From: Mycolicibacterium sp. P1-18
Lineage (GTDB): Bacteria > Actinomycetota > Actinomycetes > Mycobacteriales > Mycobacteriaceae
Assembly (NCBI RefSeq): GCF_008329535.1
Contig: NZ_NPKR01000004.1
Location: 124,001 to 188,000 of the forward strand
Direction of reading: 5' to 3'
DNA: 64,000 nucleotides
The translations under genes and the position numbers were made by a program. Below the pieces are notes generated by a model, which saw only the letters and a list, made by a program, of their open reading frames with translations, had not been told where the DNA came from and ran no database searches. Shown in pieces: positions 30,110-40,640 of this stretch. Position 1 is the first letter of the stretch. Each line of letters begins with the position of its first letter.

Positions 30110-30680
30110 CTTCACGCCTCGTCCCGGAGAGTTCACCCTTGAGTCGGGCCAGTGCGCGGTGCTGGGCGACCCGCACTGCGCCCGCGGTGCTGCCGACGGC
30201 CTCGGCGGTCTCCTCGGCGCTCATGCCGACGACCACTCGCAGGACCAGGATCTCGCGTTGCTTCTCGGGCAGCGTCGCCAGCAATTTGTTCATGCGTTCA
30301 GCCGCGTCCGAATCCATCGCCATCTGCTCTGGACCGGCCTCGAGTGAGGGTCGGTCCGGAAGGGTGTCGGTTGCGTCGGCCTTGTTGCGCCCCTGGGCGC
30401 GGTGGGCGTCAGCAACCTTGTGTGCAGCGATGCCGTAGACGAAGGCCAGGAACGGTCGTCCCTGATCCTTGTAGCGCGGCAGCGCCGTGATGGCGGCCAA
30501 GCACACCTCCTGAGCCACGTCGTCAGCTGACAGACCACTGCGTTCCGCTGACCCGACCCTCGCCCGGCAATACCGGAAGACGATCGGCCGGATGGTCTCC
30601 AGCACTTCCCGGAGTGCATCCCGATCGCCGTTGACCGCTCTGGCCACGACACCATCGAGACTGTCTCCCGAAATTGTCAT
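30102..30680 (-). CDS. sigD: ECF sigma factor SigD
   Basis: A 192-residue extracytoplasmic-function sigma factor. Region 2 contains DDVAQEVCLAAI; region 4 contains LPEKQREILVLRV and an AEETAEAV helix-turn-helix ending VRVAQHRALARLK. The pairing with rsdA and the neighbour whiB3 gives the SigD assignment. It is the first gene of the sigD-rsdA operon. Confidence 0.94.
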   Translation of the reverse strand: MTISGDSLDGVVARAVNGDRDALREVLETIRPIVFRYCRARVGSAERSGLSADDVAQEVCLAAITALPRYKDQGRPFLAFVYGIAAHKVADAHRAQGRNKADATDTLPDRPSLEAGPEQMAMDSDAAERMNKLLATLPEKQREILVLRVVVGMSAEETAEAVGSTAGAVRVAQHRALARLKGELSGTRREDA

Positions 30681-30768
30681 CGTGGGCAGTATCTCCAGCG
30701 TTACGGATGGGGCGGATATCGGCGGGTGTGCCAGCTAAACACTAGTGATCGGGAAGTGACTCGCAGAC

Positions 30769-31545
30769 TCACCGCGCCGTCCACGCGCCGCCTCGGTGGA
30801 CGACGACGCCGGCCGACGCGTCGCGAACTGCGACGATCTCCGGCGGCGAGTGCACCGCACTGCCGACGTCGGCGAGCAGGCTGGCCACAGCCCAGCTCAG
30901 TGGCACCAGTCCGTGCTGCTGCGCGGTTACCAATGCATCGTCGGCAACCGTGCGGGACGCCTCGATGTTCCCGGTGCTGCACAGCGCGGCCGCCAAGACG
31001 ACCCGGGACTTGGTGTCATGACGCACCGAGCCGAAGTTCGACGCCAGGTCCACGGCACGCCGGGCGTGACCCACCGCGGCGGCACCGTCGCCGGTGAACA
31101 TGGCCAGTTCCGCGCTGACCCAGGCCAGCCGGATCGGCAGCCGGCCGGTGCCGGCCCCCAGCAGGTCACCGGCGCGTCGCAGCAGGTGCGTCGACAGGGC
31201 GAATCGGCCCATCCCCAACGCGTCGGCGGCCAGCCCGACGAGCGCGTCGGTGCCCGCGGTGACGTCCGAGCCGGCGGCCGCCCAGGCCCGGCCGTCCCAG
31301 CCGCGGGCGACGCGGTGGCCACCCAACTGCCGGAGGAACGAGGCCCGGGTGCCGTACGCGAGCGATGCCAGCGCACCACGGGTGTGCGTGCGGCCGAGCG
31401 CGTCGAGATCCGCCACGGCCGCGCCGTAGCGCCCCTGTCCCCCGGCCGCGACGGCACGTAGCCACAGGTCCACCGGGGTGGACGCCGGCGGCAGAGGCCA
31501 GCGGCCAGGTTGCTCACCGAATGCGGCGTCGGCGAAATCGGTCAT
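30769..31545 (-). CDS. TPR-like hypothetical protein (Rv3415c-type)
   Basis: A 258-residue protein with repeating Ala/Arg/Leu-rich helical pairs (residues 20-235), suggesting a TPR-like alpha solenoid. The start at 31545 (MTDFADAAFG) was taken in preference to the far upstream ATG because the region before it lacks coding character. Position between sigD and whiB3 is conserved in mycobacteria. No catalytic motif is visible. Function unknown. Confidence 0.78.
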   Translation of the reverse strand: MTDFADAAFGEQPGRWPLPPASTPVDLWLRAVAAGGQGRYGAAVADLDALGRTHTRGALASLAYGTRASFLRQLGGHRVARGWDGRAWAAAGSDVTAGTDALVGLAADALGMGRFALSTHLLRRAGDLLGAGTGRLPIRLAWVSAELAMFTGDGAAAVGHARRAVDLASNFGSVRHDTKSRVVLAAALCSTGNIEASRTVADDALVTAQQHGLVPLSWAVASLLADVGSAVHSPPEIVAVRDASAGVVVHRGGAWTAR

Positions 31546-31983
31546 CAGCGGCGACGCTATCAACGCCTGGCGCTTGCCCGGGGGCCCGGCGGCGGCGCCG
31601 GGAACGTCGTGCCGCCGCGATCGGCGCCAAGTTTGGTTAACAGTGAATGCGCCCCGTGTTACGTCCATGTCAACTGGAGCGCTGCGTTCGGCGCGCACGA
31701 ACGCGGCCGCTCGGCGCGCGAACAGCGCAAATGCGCGATCTGACCGGTCAGGACGAGATGTCGAGTGACCGGTCTCGTTTCGCCCGCGTCGCATTGATGA
31801 ACGTGATGTAAATTCTCGGCCTGCCGTTATGTGGTTGAGCACATGCGCGGGCTATTGACCCATGTTCACGAGCCCTTCTAGTTTGTGTGCACGAGTAGTC
31901 ATCGGCGACACGTGCTCGGATCTGTTACACGACTCGCGCTTTCGATCGTTCGCGAAAGATGTGCGTGGAGAGGGGTTTTCCCA
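31546..31983. other. Divergent promoter region of the TPR-like gene and whiB3
   Basis: 438 nt without a gene I can support. It must contain the whiB3 promoter and a long untranslated leader, as is usual for whiB3, and the promoter of the leftward gene. It is A/T-rich compared with its neighbours near 31790-31950. I see no convincing operator or riboswitch. Confidence 0.6.
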
Positions 31984-32274
31984 ATGCCACAGCCGCAGCA
32001 GTTGCCCGGGCCCAACGCCGACATCTGGGATTGGCAGATGTCGGGGCTTTGCCGGGGCGTCGACTCTTCGATGTTCTTCCATCCCGACGGGGAGCGTGGA
32101 CGTGCCCGCGCCCAGCGGGAGATGCGCGCCAAGGAGATGTGCCGGAGTTGCCCCGTGGTGACGCAGTGCCGGTCGCACGCCCTCGCAGTCGGTGAGCCCT
32201 ACGGCATCTGGGGTGGTCTCAGTGAGTCCGAGCGCGAGCTGCTGCTCAAGCGGGGCATTCGCCGCAGCGCGTAG
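31984..32274 (+). CDS. whiB3: WhiB3 redox-sensing iron-sulfur regulator
   Basis: A 96-residue WhiB protein. The [4Fe-4S] ligands are Cys23, Cys53, Cys56 and Cys62, with the GIWGG turn at 74-78 and a basic C-terminus for DNA binding. Mycobacterial WhiB3 responds to NO, oxygen and thiol redox state and governs lipid and virulence gene expression with SigA. Start at 31984 (MPQPQQLPG). Its stop is directly adjacent to the convergent exporter stop, with no gap. Confidence 0.95.
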   Translation: MPQPQQLPGPNADIWDWQMSGLCRGVDSSMFFHPDGERGRARAQREMRAKEMCRSCPVVTQCRSHALAVGEPYGIWGGLSESERELLLKRGIRRSA

Positions 32275-33807
32275 CTACGGCTTCCGCTTCATCGCACGGT
32301 CGACGGCGTGGGCAGGGTCGACGAAGGTCGCGTGATCGTCTGATTCCGGCCGCGCCCGACGGTTGAGCCGGCGCACCTGCAGTCGCCGCTTGCGGACCTG
32401 GAAGGAACTCCACTCGCCGAGCGTGACGCCGGCGGCCAGCGCGGTGCCGATGGCCATCGCTCCGAGCACCGAGGCGAATCCGACCGCGTGCTGGTCGTTG
32501 AGGATGGCGTAGATGCCGTGCAAGAGGGCCAGGCCCGGAAGCAGCGGGACGATGCCGGCGATCGACACGACCAGCGGCGGAGCCAGGTTGCGGCGCTCCA
32601 TGAGTCGCCCGACCAGTCCGATGGGCACCGCGGCGGCGAAGGACGCCACGACCGCACCCAGTCCCAGTCCCTGCGCCAGCAGGAACACCACCGTGCCCGC
32701 GGCTCCACCGAACGCGGCGGCCACCGCCGAGGTGCGCTCGGCGTAGCACGCCAGGGCGTAGGCCGCGGCGCTGGCGGCGCCGAAGGCGACCCTCGCGGGC
32801 ATCTCGGCCAGGGCCGGCGGCGCGTACGCGCTGATCGCCACGAACGGCGCGCCGAACTGGCCGGCCAGGTGCAGCACCAGGGCCACACCGGAAATGGTGG
32901 CGGCGGTCATCATGACGAGCTCGAAGAAGCGGGCCGCGGCCGTCACGGGCGCACCGGTGATGACGTCACCCACCGAACCAACGAGTGACAGTCCGGCCAG
33001 GAGGACGACGAGGCCCGCGGCGATGGCGACCGTCGGCTCGAAGTCCAGGCCGATCTTGGGGCTGAGCCAGTAGAGGATCAGCGGCGGCGCGGTCGCAATG
33101 GCGCCGCCCACTCCGTACTGGAAGAAGAACGGCAGTCCGTGCTTGTTCAGCTGGCGGTTGACCCGGTCGATCGTCATGGCGCTCAGCGCGCTGACGAGGC
33201 AGGCCAGCAGGCTGGCGCCGAGGGTCCCGGCGGTCGCGAAGGCCAGCGCCCCCCAAGCCAGGGTGGCGATCCAGCGCTTGTAGGGGTGCGGCGCGGTGGT
33301 GATGGCGTCCAGTTCGTCGCGGGCCGTGGTCGGGGACACCTCCCCCGCGCGGATGCGGGCGATGAGCCGGTCGACGGCGGCCAGCCGGCTGAAGTCCATC
33401 GACCGGCTCTGCACGATGTGCAGGGTGCTCGCAGGGGCGGCCGTCGGGCCGCGGTACGCGGAGACGTGGATCGTCGTGTTGATGACGTCGACCTCGCAGC
33501 GCTCCAAGCCGTAGGCGAGCGTGATCGCGGTGACCTGCTCCATCGTGGCGGTGGCCGGCATTCCGGACGCCATCATGATGGCGCCGATCGACCCGGCCAG
33601 GTCGAGCACCTCCCCCACCCGCGCGCTGTACGCGGCGTCGAGCTTCCTGGTGTTCTCGGTGATGCGCGGGAGGCTGCCGGTCGGCGGGTCCGTTTCGCGC
33701 ACGATCCGGCTCAGGATGTCGCGCTGACGCGCCCGCCACTGCTGGCCCGCGTGGCTGCCGGGCATGTTCACTGCACTGCTCTCCTGATTCACGGCCGCTC
33801 CCGACAC
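32275..33807 (-). CDS. ThrE-type threonine/serine exporter family membrane protein
   Basis: A 510-residue protein. The soluble N-terminal domain (about 1-165) has MASGMPATATMEQV; the rest holds about ten hydrophobic segments that form the DUF1212/DUF3815 transport unit. The family includes C. glutamicum ThrE, which exports threonine and serine; substrate here is inferred. GTG start at 33807 (MSGAAVNQ). This gene is the left edge of an insertion relative to M. tuberculosis. Confidence 0.83.
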   Translation of the reverse strand: MSGAAVNQESSAVNMPGSHAGQQWRARQRDILSRIVRETDPPTGSLPRITENTRKLDAAYSARVGEVLDLAGSIGAIMMASGMPATATMEQVTAITLAYGLERCEVDVINTTIHVSAYRGPTAAPASTLHIVQSRSMDFSRLAAVDRLIARIRAGEVSPTTARDELDAITTAPHPYKRWIATLAWGALAFATAGTLGASLLACLVSALSAMTIDRVNRQLNKHGLPFFFQYGVGGAIATAPPLILYWLSPKIGLDFEPTVAIAAGLVVLLAGLSLVGSVGDVITGAPVTAAARFFELVMMTAATISGVALVLHLAGQFGAPFVAISAYAPPALAEMPARVAFGAASAAAYALACYAERTSAVAAAFGGAAGTVVFLLAQGLGLGAVVASFAAAVPIGLVGRLMERRNLAPPLVVSIAGIVPLLPGLALLHGIYAILNDQHAVGFASVLGAMAIGTALAAGVTLGEWSSFQVRKRRLQVRRLNRRARPESDDHATFVDPAHAVDRAMKRKP

Positions 33808-33996
33808 TCATCGATGTCGGTCAGGAGCAAAAACGATTTTACTCATGGCAACCCCACAATCGGCGCGTACCCACTCGTGAGACTGGGCACACCGGCGCCC
33901 AGACCGGCATTTTCTAAGCGATCTATTAGGTTGGCTTCCTACTTTGAAGGGCATCCACTGCTCAACGAACGAGCGCCCCATCGGAAAGGCCTGGCG

Positions 33997-34173
33997 ATGA
34001 CGTCAACCATCGAAGCCGGAACCACGCACTGCCCGCGTTGCGCGGGCCCACTCACCTTCGCGCTGGACGCCGCCTCCGGTGGCGGCCTGCAGTACGAGGT
34101 CTCGTGCTCGCCGTGCCACCAGGTGTACTTCCACGTCAGCACCGCCGAGCGTCGACTGTCCGTCGCGGCCTGA
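33997..34173 (+). CDS. Small zinc-ribbon protein
   Basis: A 58-residue protein with Cys12/Cys15 (CPRC) and Cys37/Cys40 (CSPC), the four ligands of one zinc ribbon. GGAAAGG lies 10-16 nt before the ATG at 33997. No other domain. Such tiny ribbons may bind RNA, DNA or a protein partner; I cannot say which. It stops 6 nt before the convergent HD gene. Too short for many annotation pipelines. Confidence 0.72.
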   Translation: MTSTIEAGTTHCPRCAGPLTFALDAASGGGLQYEVSCSPCHQVYFHVSTAERRLSVAA

Positions 34174-34179
34174 CCCCGC

Positions 34180-34764
34180 TCAGCCGTCGAGCGGATTGGC
34201 CGCGATGCGGCGCGCGCCGTCGCTGGCCATGGAGGCTGCAGCGGCTCCGTCTGGTTTGCGCGCCGCCTGGTCCTGGAAGCACGCGATGAACTCCCGCCCG
34301 AAGCCCAGCCTCGGATAGCGCCCCACGATCTCCGTCCTCGTCTCGGCGGAGAACTCCTCGGCCCGCCGCCCCGCGACGTCCCAACTCGTGGCGACCTGTA
34401 GAAGGTGCGATTCCGGATCCACGGTCGCCGAGACGTCGTCGCGCATGTGCAGCACGATGATCTCGGTCGCCCTGTCTGCCCGATCAGCGGGCCAGCCCGC
34501 CGCGATGCCGAATACCCACGCCACGTCACCGCCCGCCTGCTCGAACGACACCCGATGGCTGTCGAACGAGTCGACGAGGGCGATGTCGTGCAGCATCGCC
34601 GCCACGTAGAACAATTCGTCGTCGACGGCGACGTCGTGCGTGGCGGCGTACGCCCGACCCCACAGGTACGACCGCACGCAGTGGTTGAGCATCGCCGGGG
34701 TGTAGAACCGGGTCGCCACCGTCAACGCGGCCGTCGCCGCCGACGTCTGGGGAAAGTCGGTCAT
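34180..34764 (-). CDS. HD-domain hydrolase
   Basis: A 194-residue HD-fold protein. The paired HD is His59-Asp60 (MLHDIAL), with His28 earlier and other metal-ligand histidines near 70 and 107 (VLHMRDD). It resembles cyanamide hydratase-like or (p)ppGpp-like HD phosphohydrolases; substrate unknown. Its ATG at 34764 overlaps the preceding gene stop (ATGA), placing it last in a three-gene operon with the quinone-reductase-like and cupin genes. Confidence 0.84.
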   Translation of the reverse strand: MTDFPQTSAATAALTVATRFYTPAMLNHCVRSYLWGRAYAATHDVAVDDELFYVAAMLHDIALVDSFDSHRVSFEQAGGDVAWVFGIAAGWPADRADRATEIIVLHMRDDVSATVDPESHLLQVATSWDVAGRRAEEFSAETRTEIVGRYPRLGFGREFIACFQDQAARKPDGAAAASMASDGARRIAANPLDG

Positions 34765-35705
34765 CTGTCGTCTCCTTCGATGTGATCGTCGCCGACGACG
34801 CGGATCACGGGCTTGCCGTGACCGCGGGTGCCCGGGTCGAAAGCGGCGAGCGCGTCGTCGAGTCGGTACGTGGTGCCGAGGAGGGGCCGGAGCCGGCCGT
34901 CCGCGAGCCTGATTTCCAGTTCGGCGAGCCCCGCCCGGTCGGGCTCGACGACGAAGAACACGGTCCGTCCGGCCTCGGGCTGGATCCGAGGCGGTTCGGC
35001 GATGCTGACCAGCGCGCCGCCGGGACGCACCAGCGGCGCCGAGCAGTCCAGGACCTCACCGCCCAGCACGTCGAACACGACGTCGACCTGGCCGACCTCG
35101 TCGAGGCGGTCGTGCTCGAGGTCCACGAACGAGTCCGCCCCCAGGTCGAGCACCGCCGTGCGGTGGGCGGCGCGGCCGGTGCCGATCACCCGGGCCCCCA
35201 CCTCGCGCGCCAGTTGCACCGCGAGCGAACCGACGCCGCCGGCGGCGCCGTGAACCAGGACCGTCCGACCAGGTTCGAGCCGGCCGTGGGTGAACATGCC
35301 CTGCCATGCGGTCAGGCCCGAGATCGGCGTCGCCGCGGCGGTGACGTAGTCCACCCGGTCCGACAGGCAGACGAGGTTGCGCGCCTCCACCGCGACGTAC
35401 TCGGCCAGCGTGCCGTCGCGGCACCAGTCGGTGATCCCGAAGACGCGCTGCCCGACGTCGAGTCCGGTTGTGCCGTAACCCAATTCGGTCACCACGCCGG
35501 CGACCTCGTGGCCCGGGACGGTGGGCGTCCGATCTCGCCCCGCCCGGTCGGTCCACGTGCCGGGCCACTCGAGTTCACCCGGGGTGAACCCCGCCGCGTG
35601 CACCCGAACGACGACGTCGTTCTCCGCAGCGTGGGGATGAGGGACGTCGGCGAACTCGAGGCCGCTGGTGCGACTGCGCGCAACCACCGCCCGCATGGTT
35701 CTCAT
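34761..35705 (-). CDS. Quinone oxidoreductase-like medium-chain dehydrogenase
   Basis: A 314-residue MDR-family enzyme. The nucleotide motif GAAGGVG is at 153-159; the zinc-binding cysteine set of alcohol dehydrogenases is missing, so it is of the zinc-free QOR type using NADPH. Start at 35705 overlaps the upstream cupin stop (ATGA). The C-terminal substrate lobe is typical. Quinones or conjugated carbonyls are likely electron acceptors. Confidence 0.86.
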   Translation of the reverse strand: MRTMRAVVARSRTSGLEFADVPHPHAAENDVVVRVHAAGFTPGELEWPGTWTDRAGRDRTPTVPGHEVAGVVTELGYGTTGLDVGQRVFGITDWCRDGTLAEYVAVEARNLVCLSDRVDYVTAAATPISGLTAWQGMFTHGRLEPGRTVLVHGAAGGVGSLAVQLAREVGARVIGTGRAAHRTAVLDLGADSFVDLEHDRLDEVGQVDVVFDVLGGEVLDCSAPLVRPGGALVSIAEPPRIQPEAGRTVFFVVEPDRAGLAELEIRLADGRLRPLLGTTYRLDDALAAFDPGTRGHGKPVIRVVGDDHIEGDDR

Positions 35706-36112
35706 GCCGTTGCCTGGCGCGCGCTGGGGTGCCGCAGGGCGTCGCGTGCGGCTATCTCGGCCGGCTCCAGCATGGTGATCATCTCGACGTCGGGAGCGCA
35801 GATGCACACCGCGACGAAGCGGCTCCACGTCGAGGGCTCCAGGTTCCTCGTCTGGTAGTGCACCACGTCACCACCGGGTTCCCAGAATGCTTGTCCGGCA
35901 ACGATTTCGACCGGCTCTCGCCCCTCCAGCTCGAAGAGCATCCGGCCCTCCACCATGTAGCCGAACACCGGACCGGAATGTCGATGCGGCGCCAGACCGG
36001 CGTCGGCCGGCGGAAGCTCCACCAATTGCGTCATGGCGTGTGCGCCAGCGGGGATCGGCGGCGGGGTGACGCACAGCAGATCGGTGACCTTGGTGTTTCC
36101 GGTAGCCAACAT
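35702..36112 (-). CDS. Cupin-domain protein
   Basis: A 136-residue single-domain cupin. Metal ligands are likely His43, His45, Glu55 and His85 (HRHSG and VVHYQ). ATG at 36112 (MLATGNTK) is chosen; GTG at 36154 is an alternative. It starts the operon with the QOR-like and HD genes, 66 nt downstream of the MocR gene on the same strand. Cupins bind metal and small organic ligands; the true role is unknown. Confidence 0.8.
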   Translation of the reverse strand: MLATGNTKVTDLLCVTPPPIPAGAHAMTQLVELPPADAGLAPHRHSGPVFGYMVEGRMLFELEGREPVEIVAGQAFWEPGGDVVHYQTRNLEPSTWSRFVAVCICAPDVEMITMLEPAEIAARDALRHPSARQATA

Positions 36113-36178
36113 GCAGTCCACGGTATCCCCGCAGTGGCCACTGCGATGGGCCACTTGGGCGCCGCCAGCGGGGGCCAG

Positions 36179-37612
36179 TCACGGCAGCAATCGGATCAGA
36201 GCATCTACCGCCGCCGACCACGAGCTTGGCGACGGTGCCGCGAATCCGGCCACCAATCCGGCACGGGCACTTCGGCTGTCGGGGTGCCGGTACAGTTCGA
36301 GACTCTCCAGGCCGAGCCGCCGCCACGCGGGGCGACCGGTCGCGAGACCGAGATGCTCGAGGGTCACGTGCAACCCGGCCGGCATGCCGCCGACGACGGT
36401 CGTCGGCGAGGCATCCGCGACCGCGGTGACGAGTTGTTCTCGGCGGCGGCGATATTCGGCCCGCATGGTGCGGATGTGCCGGTCATAGGACCCGGACTCG
36501 ACGAATTCGGCCATCGCCAGTTGGTCGACGACGCCACAGGTTTCCTCGGTCTCCCCCTTCATCCGCACCACCGCCTCGACGAGGCGCCCGGGTATCGCGA
36601 GCCAGCCGAGCCGAAGACCCGGGGCCAGCGACTTGCTTGCGGTACCCAGGTAGACGACGCGATCGGGGTCGACCCCCTGCAGTGCACCGACGGGGCTGCG
36701 GTCGTAACGGAACTCGCCGTCGTAATCGTCTTCGAGGATCACCGCACCGGTCCGTCGCGCCCAGTCGACGACCGCCGCCCGGCGTTCGGAGTGCAGGGAC
36801 ACCCCGAGCGGAAATTGATGCGAGGGTGTCAACAGCACCGCACCCACCCCGGCCATCCCGTCGAGTGCTGCGACGTCGGCCCCGTGGGAGTCCACCGACA
36901 GTGCGGGGCAACCGAATCCGGCGCTCGCGAGAGCCGCCCGCTGGGTAGGCAGGCCGAACTCCTCGACGGCCACCGAGGCCACCCCGGCGTCGGCGAGGGC
37001 TCGGGCGACGAGGCTCAAGCCCTCCGCGGCGCCACTGCACACCACGATGTTGCAGGCCTGCGCCCGGACGCCACGGGCCCGGGCAAGGTAGTGCGCGAGG
37101 GCGCGACGAAGCTCGGGACGGCCGTGCGGATCGCCGTAGCCGAACGCCTCGGACGGTGCCGCGCTCAACGCTCGGGTCACCGCGCGGCTCCACTCCGCCC
37201 GGGGAAACGACGACAGGTCAGGATGACCGGGCCGCAGATCGTGGTCGAGCCGGCTGGGCGGCGGTCGTCGTGGTGGCGTGGCGACGGACCGGACGGCCTC
37301 GGCGCTGCGCCGCGACACCACGGTGCTCGCGCCCTGGTGTGCCGACAACCAGCCCTCGGCGATCAGCTCGGCATACGCGCGGGCCACGGTGTTGCGCGCC
37401 ATGCCGAGGTCGGCAGCCAGCGCTCTACTCGACGGCAACCGCGTCCCCGGCGTCAGCCGCCCCGTTCGGATGGCCTCCCGGACGGCGTCCATCAGGCTGT
37501 CGCGAACCCTGCCGCCGGGGCGGTCCAGGTGCAGATCGAGCCCGGCGACCTGTCCCGTGGTCGGCGGCGACACCGTGGGCAGCTCAGAACGTCTCGCAGG
37601 CGGATCGGCCAT
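36179..37612 (-). CDS. MocR/PdxR-type GntR-aminotransferase transcription factor
   Basis: A 477-residue protein. An N-terminal GntR winged helix (about 36-100) is joined to a class I aminotransferase fold with the PLP lysine Lys327 (TASKSLAPG) and the EDDYD pyridine-contact motif at 294-298. MocR proteins regulate vitamin B6 or GABA genes, or unrelated pathways. It lies upstream of the cupin operon on the same strand, probably its regulator. An allied pdx pathway is not present here. Confidence 0.89.
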   Translation of the reverse strand: MADPPARRSELPTVSPPTTGQVAGLDLHLDRPGGRVRDSLMDAVREAIRTGRLTPGTRLPSSRALAADLGMARNTVARAYAELIAEGWLSAHQGASTVVSRRSAEAVRSVATPPRRPPPSRLDHDLRPGHPDLSSFPRAEWSRAVTRALSAAPSEAFGYGDPHGRPELRRALAHYLARARGVRAQACNIVVCSGAAEGLSLVARALADAGVASVAVEEFGLPTQRAALASAGFGCPALSVDSHGADVAALDGMAGVGAVLLTPSHQFPLGVSLHSERRAAVVDWARRTGAVILEDDYDGEFRYDRSPVGALQGVDPDRVVYLGTASKSLAPGLRLGWLAIPGRLVEAVVRMKGETEETCGVVDQLAMAEFVESGSYDRHIRTMRAEYRRRREQLVTAVADASPTTVVGGMPAGLHVTLEHLGLATGRPAWRRLGLESLELYRHPDSRSARAGLVAGFAAPSPSSWSAAVDALIRLLP

Positions 37613-37733
37613 GGCTCAACTTAGAACACGCCGCAACACGTCCGCTCGAGGCGCTTTGGCGATTGCTCACGACCGTCGTGAGAGATCGCGCGCCGGAACG
37701 ACTTTCACGACCATCCTGCGCCGCTGGTGAGGG

Positions 37734-38105
37734 TTACGGTCCCACGTCCGCGGGGCGGACCACGACATGGCGCCGCGTCTGCACGATGAGCTGGTCGAGC
37801 CGGTCACGCGTGGCGGCCAGTCTGCTGACGTCAGCGTCGATGCGGGCACGTTCGCAGACGAGGCGCTCGACCATCGCCGACGTTGCCGTCCCCGAGTCGA
37901 CGCACGGCAGCAACTGCACCACGCCGTCGCTGCCGAGCCCGGCGGCGAACAGCTCCTTGATGAGCATCACGCGCTCGACCGCGTCGTCTCCGTAGGTTCG
38001 TTGCCCGCCGGGGGTCCGATGGGCCAGGAGAAGACGTCGTTGTTCGTAGTAGCGCAGTGACCGCACGCTGGCGCCCGTGCGTCGGGCGAGTTCACCGATC
38101 TTCAC
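37734..38105 (-). CDS. MerR-family transcriptional regulator
   Basis: A 123-residue MerR protein. The helix-turn-helix occupies the first 25 residues (KIGELARRTGASVRSLRYYE), followed by the wing and a helical dimerisation domain. GTG start at 38105 is used. Divergent from an SDR gene that begins at 38191, so it likely regulates that gene from the 85-nt shared region. Confidence 0.87.
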   Translation of the reverse strand: MKIGELARRTGASVRSLRYYEQRRLLLAHRTPGGQRTYGDDAVERVMLIKELFAAGLGSDGVVQLLPCVDSGTATSAMVERLVCERARIDADVSRLAATRDRLDQLIVQTRRHVVVRPADVGP

Positions 38106-38152
38106 GCAACTCCCGTCGACGGTGGATGTGCGCCAGGTCACGTGACGAGCGC

Positions 38153-38184
38153 TTGAACCTCACACCAATGTCACATTCTAGGGT
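38153..38184 (+). promoter_or_regulatory. Candidate MerR-type promoter of the SDR gene
   Basis: TTGAAC (38153-38158) and TAGGGT (38179-38184) are spaced by 20 nt, longer than the normal 16-18 and within the range of MerR-controlled promoters. The ATG at 38191 would follow the -10 by 6 nt, so transcripts would be leaderless. Weak match, from the divergent MerR/SDR layout. Confidence 0.4.
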
Positions 38185-38190
38185 TGCCGA

Positions 38191-38901
38191 ATGGAACTGA
38201 GAAACGCGACGGTCCTGGTGACCGGTGCCAACCGGGGATTGGGTGCAGAGTTCGTCCGCCAGGTGCTCGAGCGGGGCGCCACCAAGGTGTATGCCGCGAC
38301 GCGGCGACCGGATGCCATTGCCGGAGGCGACCCGCGCATCGTGCCGACCTACCTCGACGTCACCGACGACGCGACCGTCGTCGACGTTGCCGCCATGGCC
38401 ACCGACGTCGACGTGCTGGTCAACAACGCCGGCGTCGCCACCATGCAGAACCTCGTCACGGGCGATCTCGATGCCATCCGCCTCGAATTCGCCACTCATT
38501 TCTGGGGCACGCTGTCGACGACCCGCGCCTTCGCGCCAACCTTGGCGCGCAACGGCGGTGGCGTCATTCTCAACGTCTTGTCGATCGGATCCTTCCAAGT
38601 GTTCCCCGGCAACGGCGCCTACGCCGCGGCCAAGGCCGCCGAGTGGCAGCTGACCAACAGCACTCGACTCGAGTTGGCGGCCCAGGGCACCCACGTCCTC
38701 GGACTACACCTCTCAGCCACCGACACCGACATGTTGGACGGCGTCGACGTGCCCAAGAACGACCCCGCCGACGTGATCCGCCTGGCACTCGACGGCCTGG
38801 AGTCCGGGTTGGACGAAGTGCTGGCCGACGCCGACACCAGGGCGGTGAAGGAACTTCTGGCCCAGCCGCCAGCGGCCATGTACGCCGGGGTGAAGTCGTA
38901 G
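38191..38901 (+). CDS. Short-chain dehydrogenase/reductase
   Basis: A 236-residue SDR: TGANRGLG at 11-18, NNAG at 78-81, catalytic Ser134, Tyr144 and Lys148. Start at 38191 has no clear Shine-Dalgarno site, consistent with a leaderless message. Substrate unknown. Its control is probably by the divergent MerR gene. It ends 30 nt before a strong terminator hairpin. Confidence 0.87.
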   Translation: MELRNATVLVTGANRGLGAEFVRQVLERGATKVYAATRRPDAIAGGDPRIVPTYLDVTDDATVVDVAAMATDVDVLVNNAGVATMQNLVTGDLDAIRLEFATHFWGTLSTTRAFAPTLARNGGGVILNVLSIGSFQVFPGNGAYAAAKAAEWQLTNSTRLELAAQGTHVLGLHLSATDTDMLDGVDVPKNDPADVIRLALDGLESGLDEVLADADTRAVKELLAQPPAAMYAGVKS

Positions 38902-38930
38902 CGGCGCGCGATGGCCGCCCGCATGAAGAA

Positions 38931-38956
38931 CGCCCCCGGCCGAATGGCCGGGGGCG
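38931..38956. terminator. Bidirectional hairpin between the SDR gene and groEL1
   Basis: CGCCCCCGGCC and GGCCGGGGGCG form an 11-bp perfect stem around a GAAT loop. It lies between two convergent genes (SDR ending 38901, groEL1 ending 38975) and can end transcription from both sides. There is no T-run, as is common in high-GC genomes. Confidence 0.83.
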
Positions 38957-38974
38957 CTGTTCGAGCGAACTGCC

Positions 38975-40615
<1,641 letters not shown>

Positions 40616-40640
40616 CTACGTGGATGAGACACAACGCATG

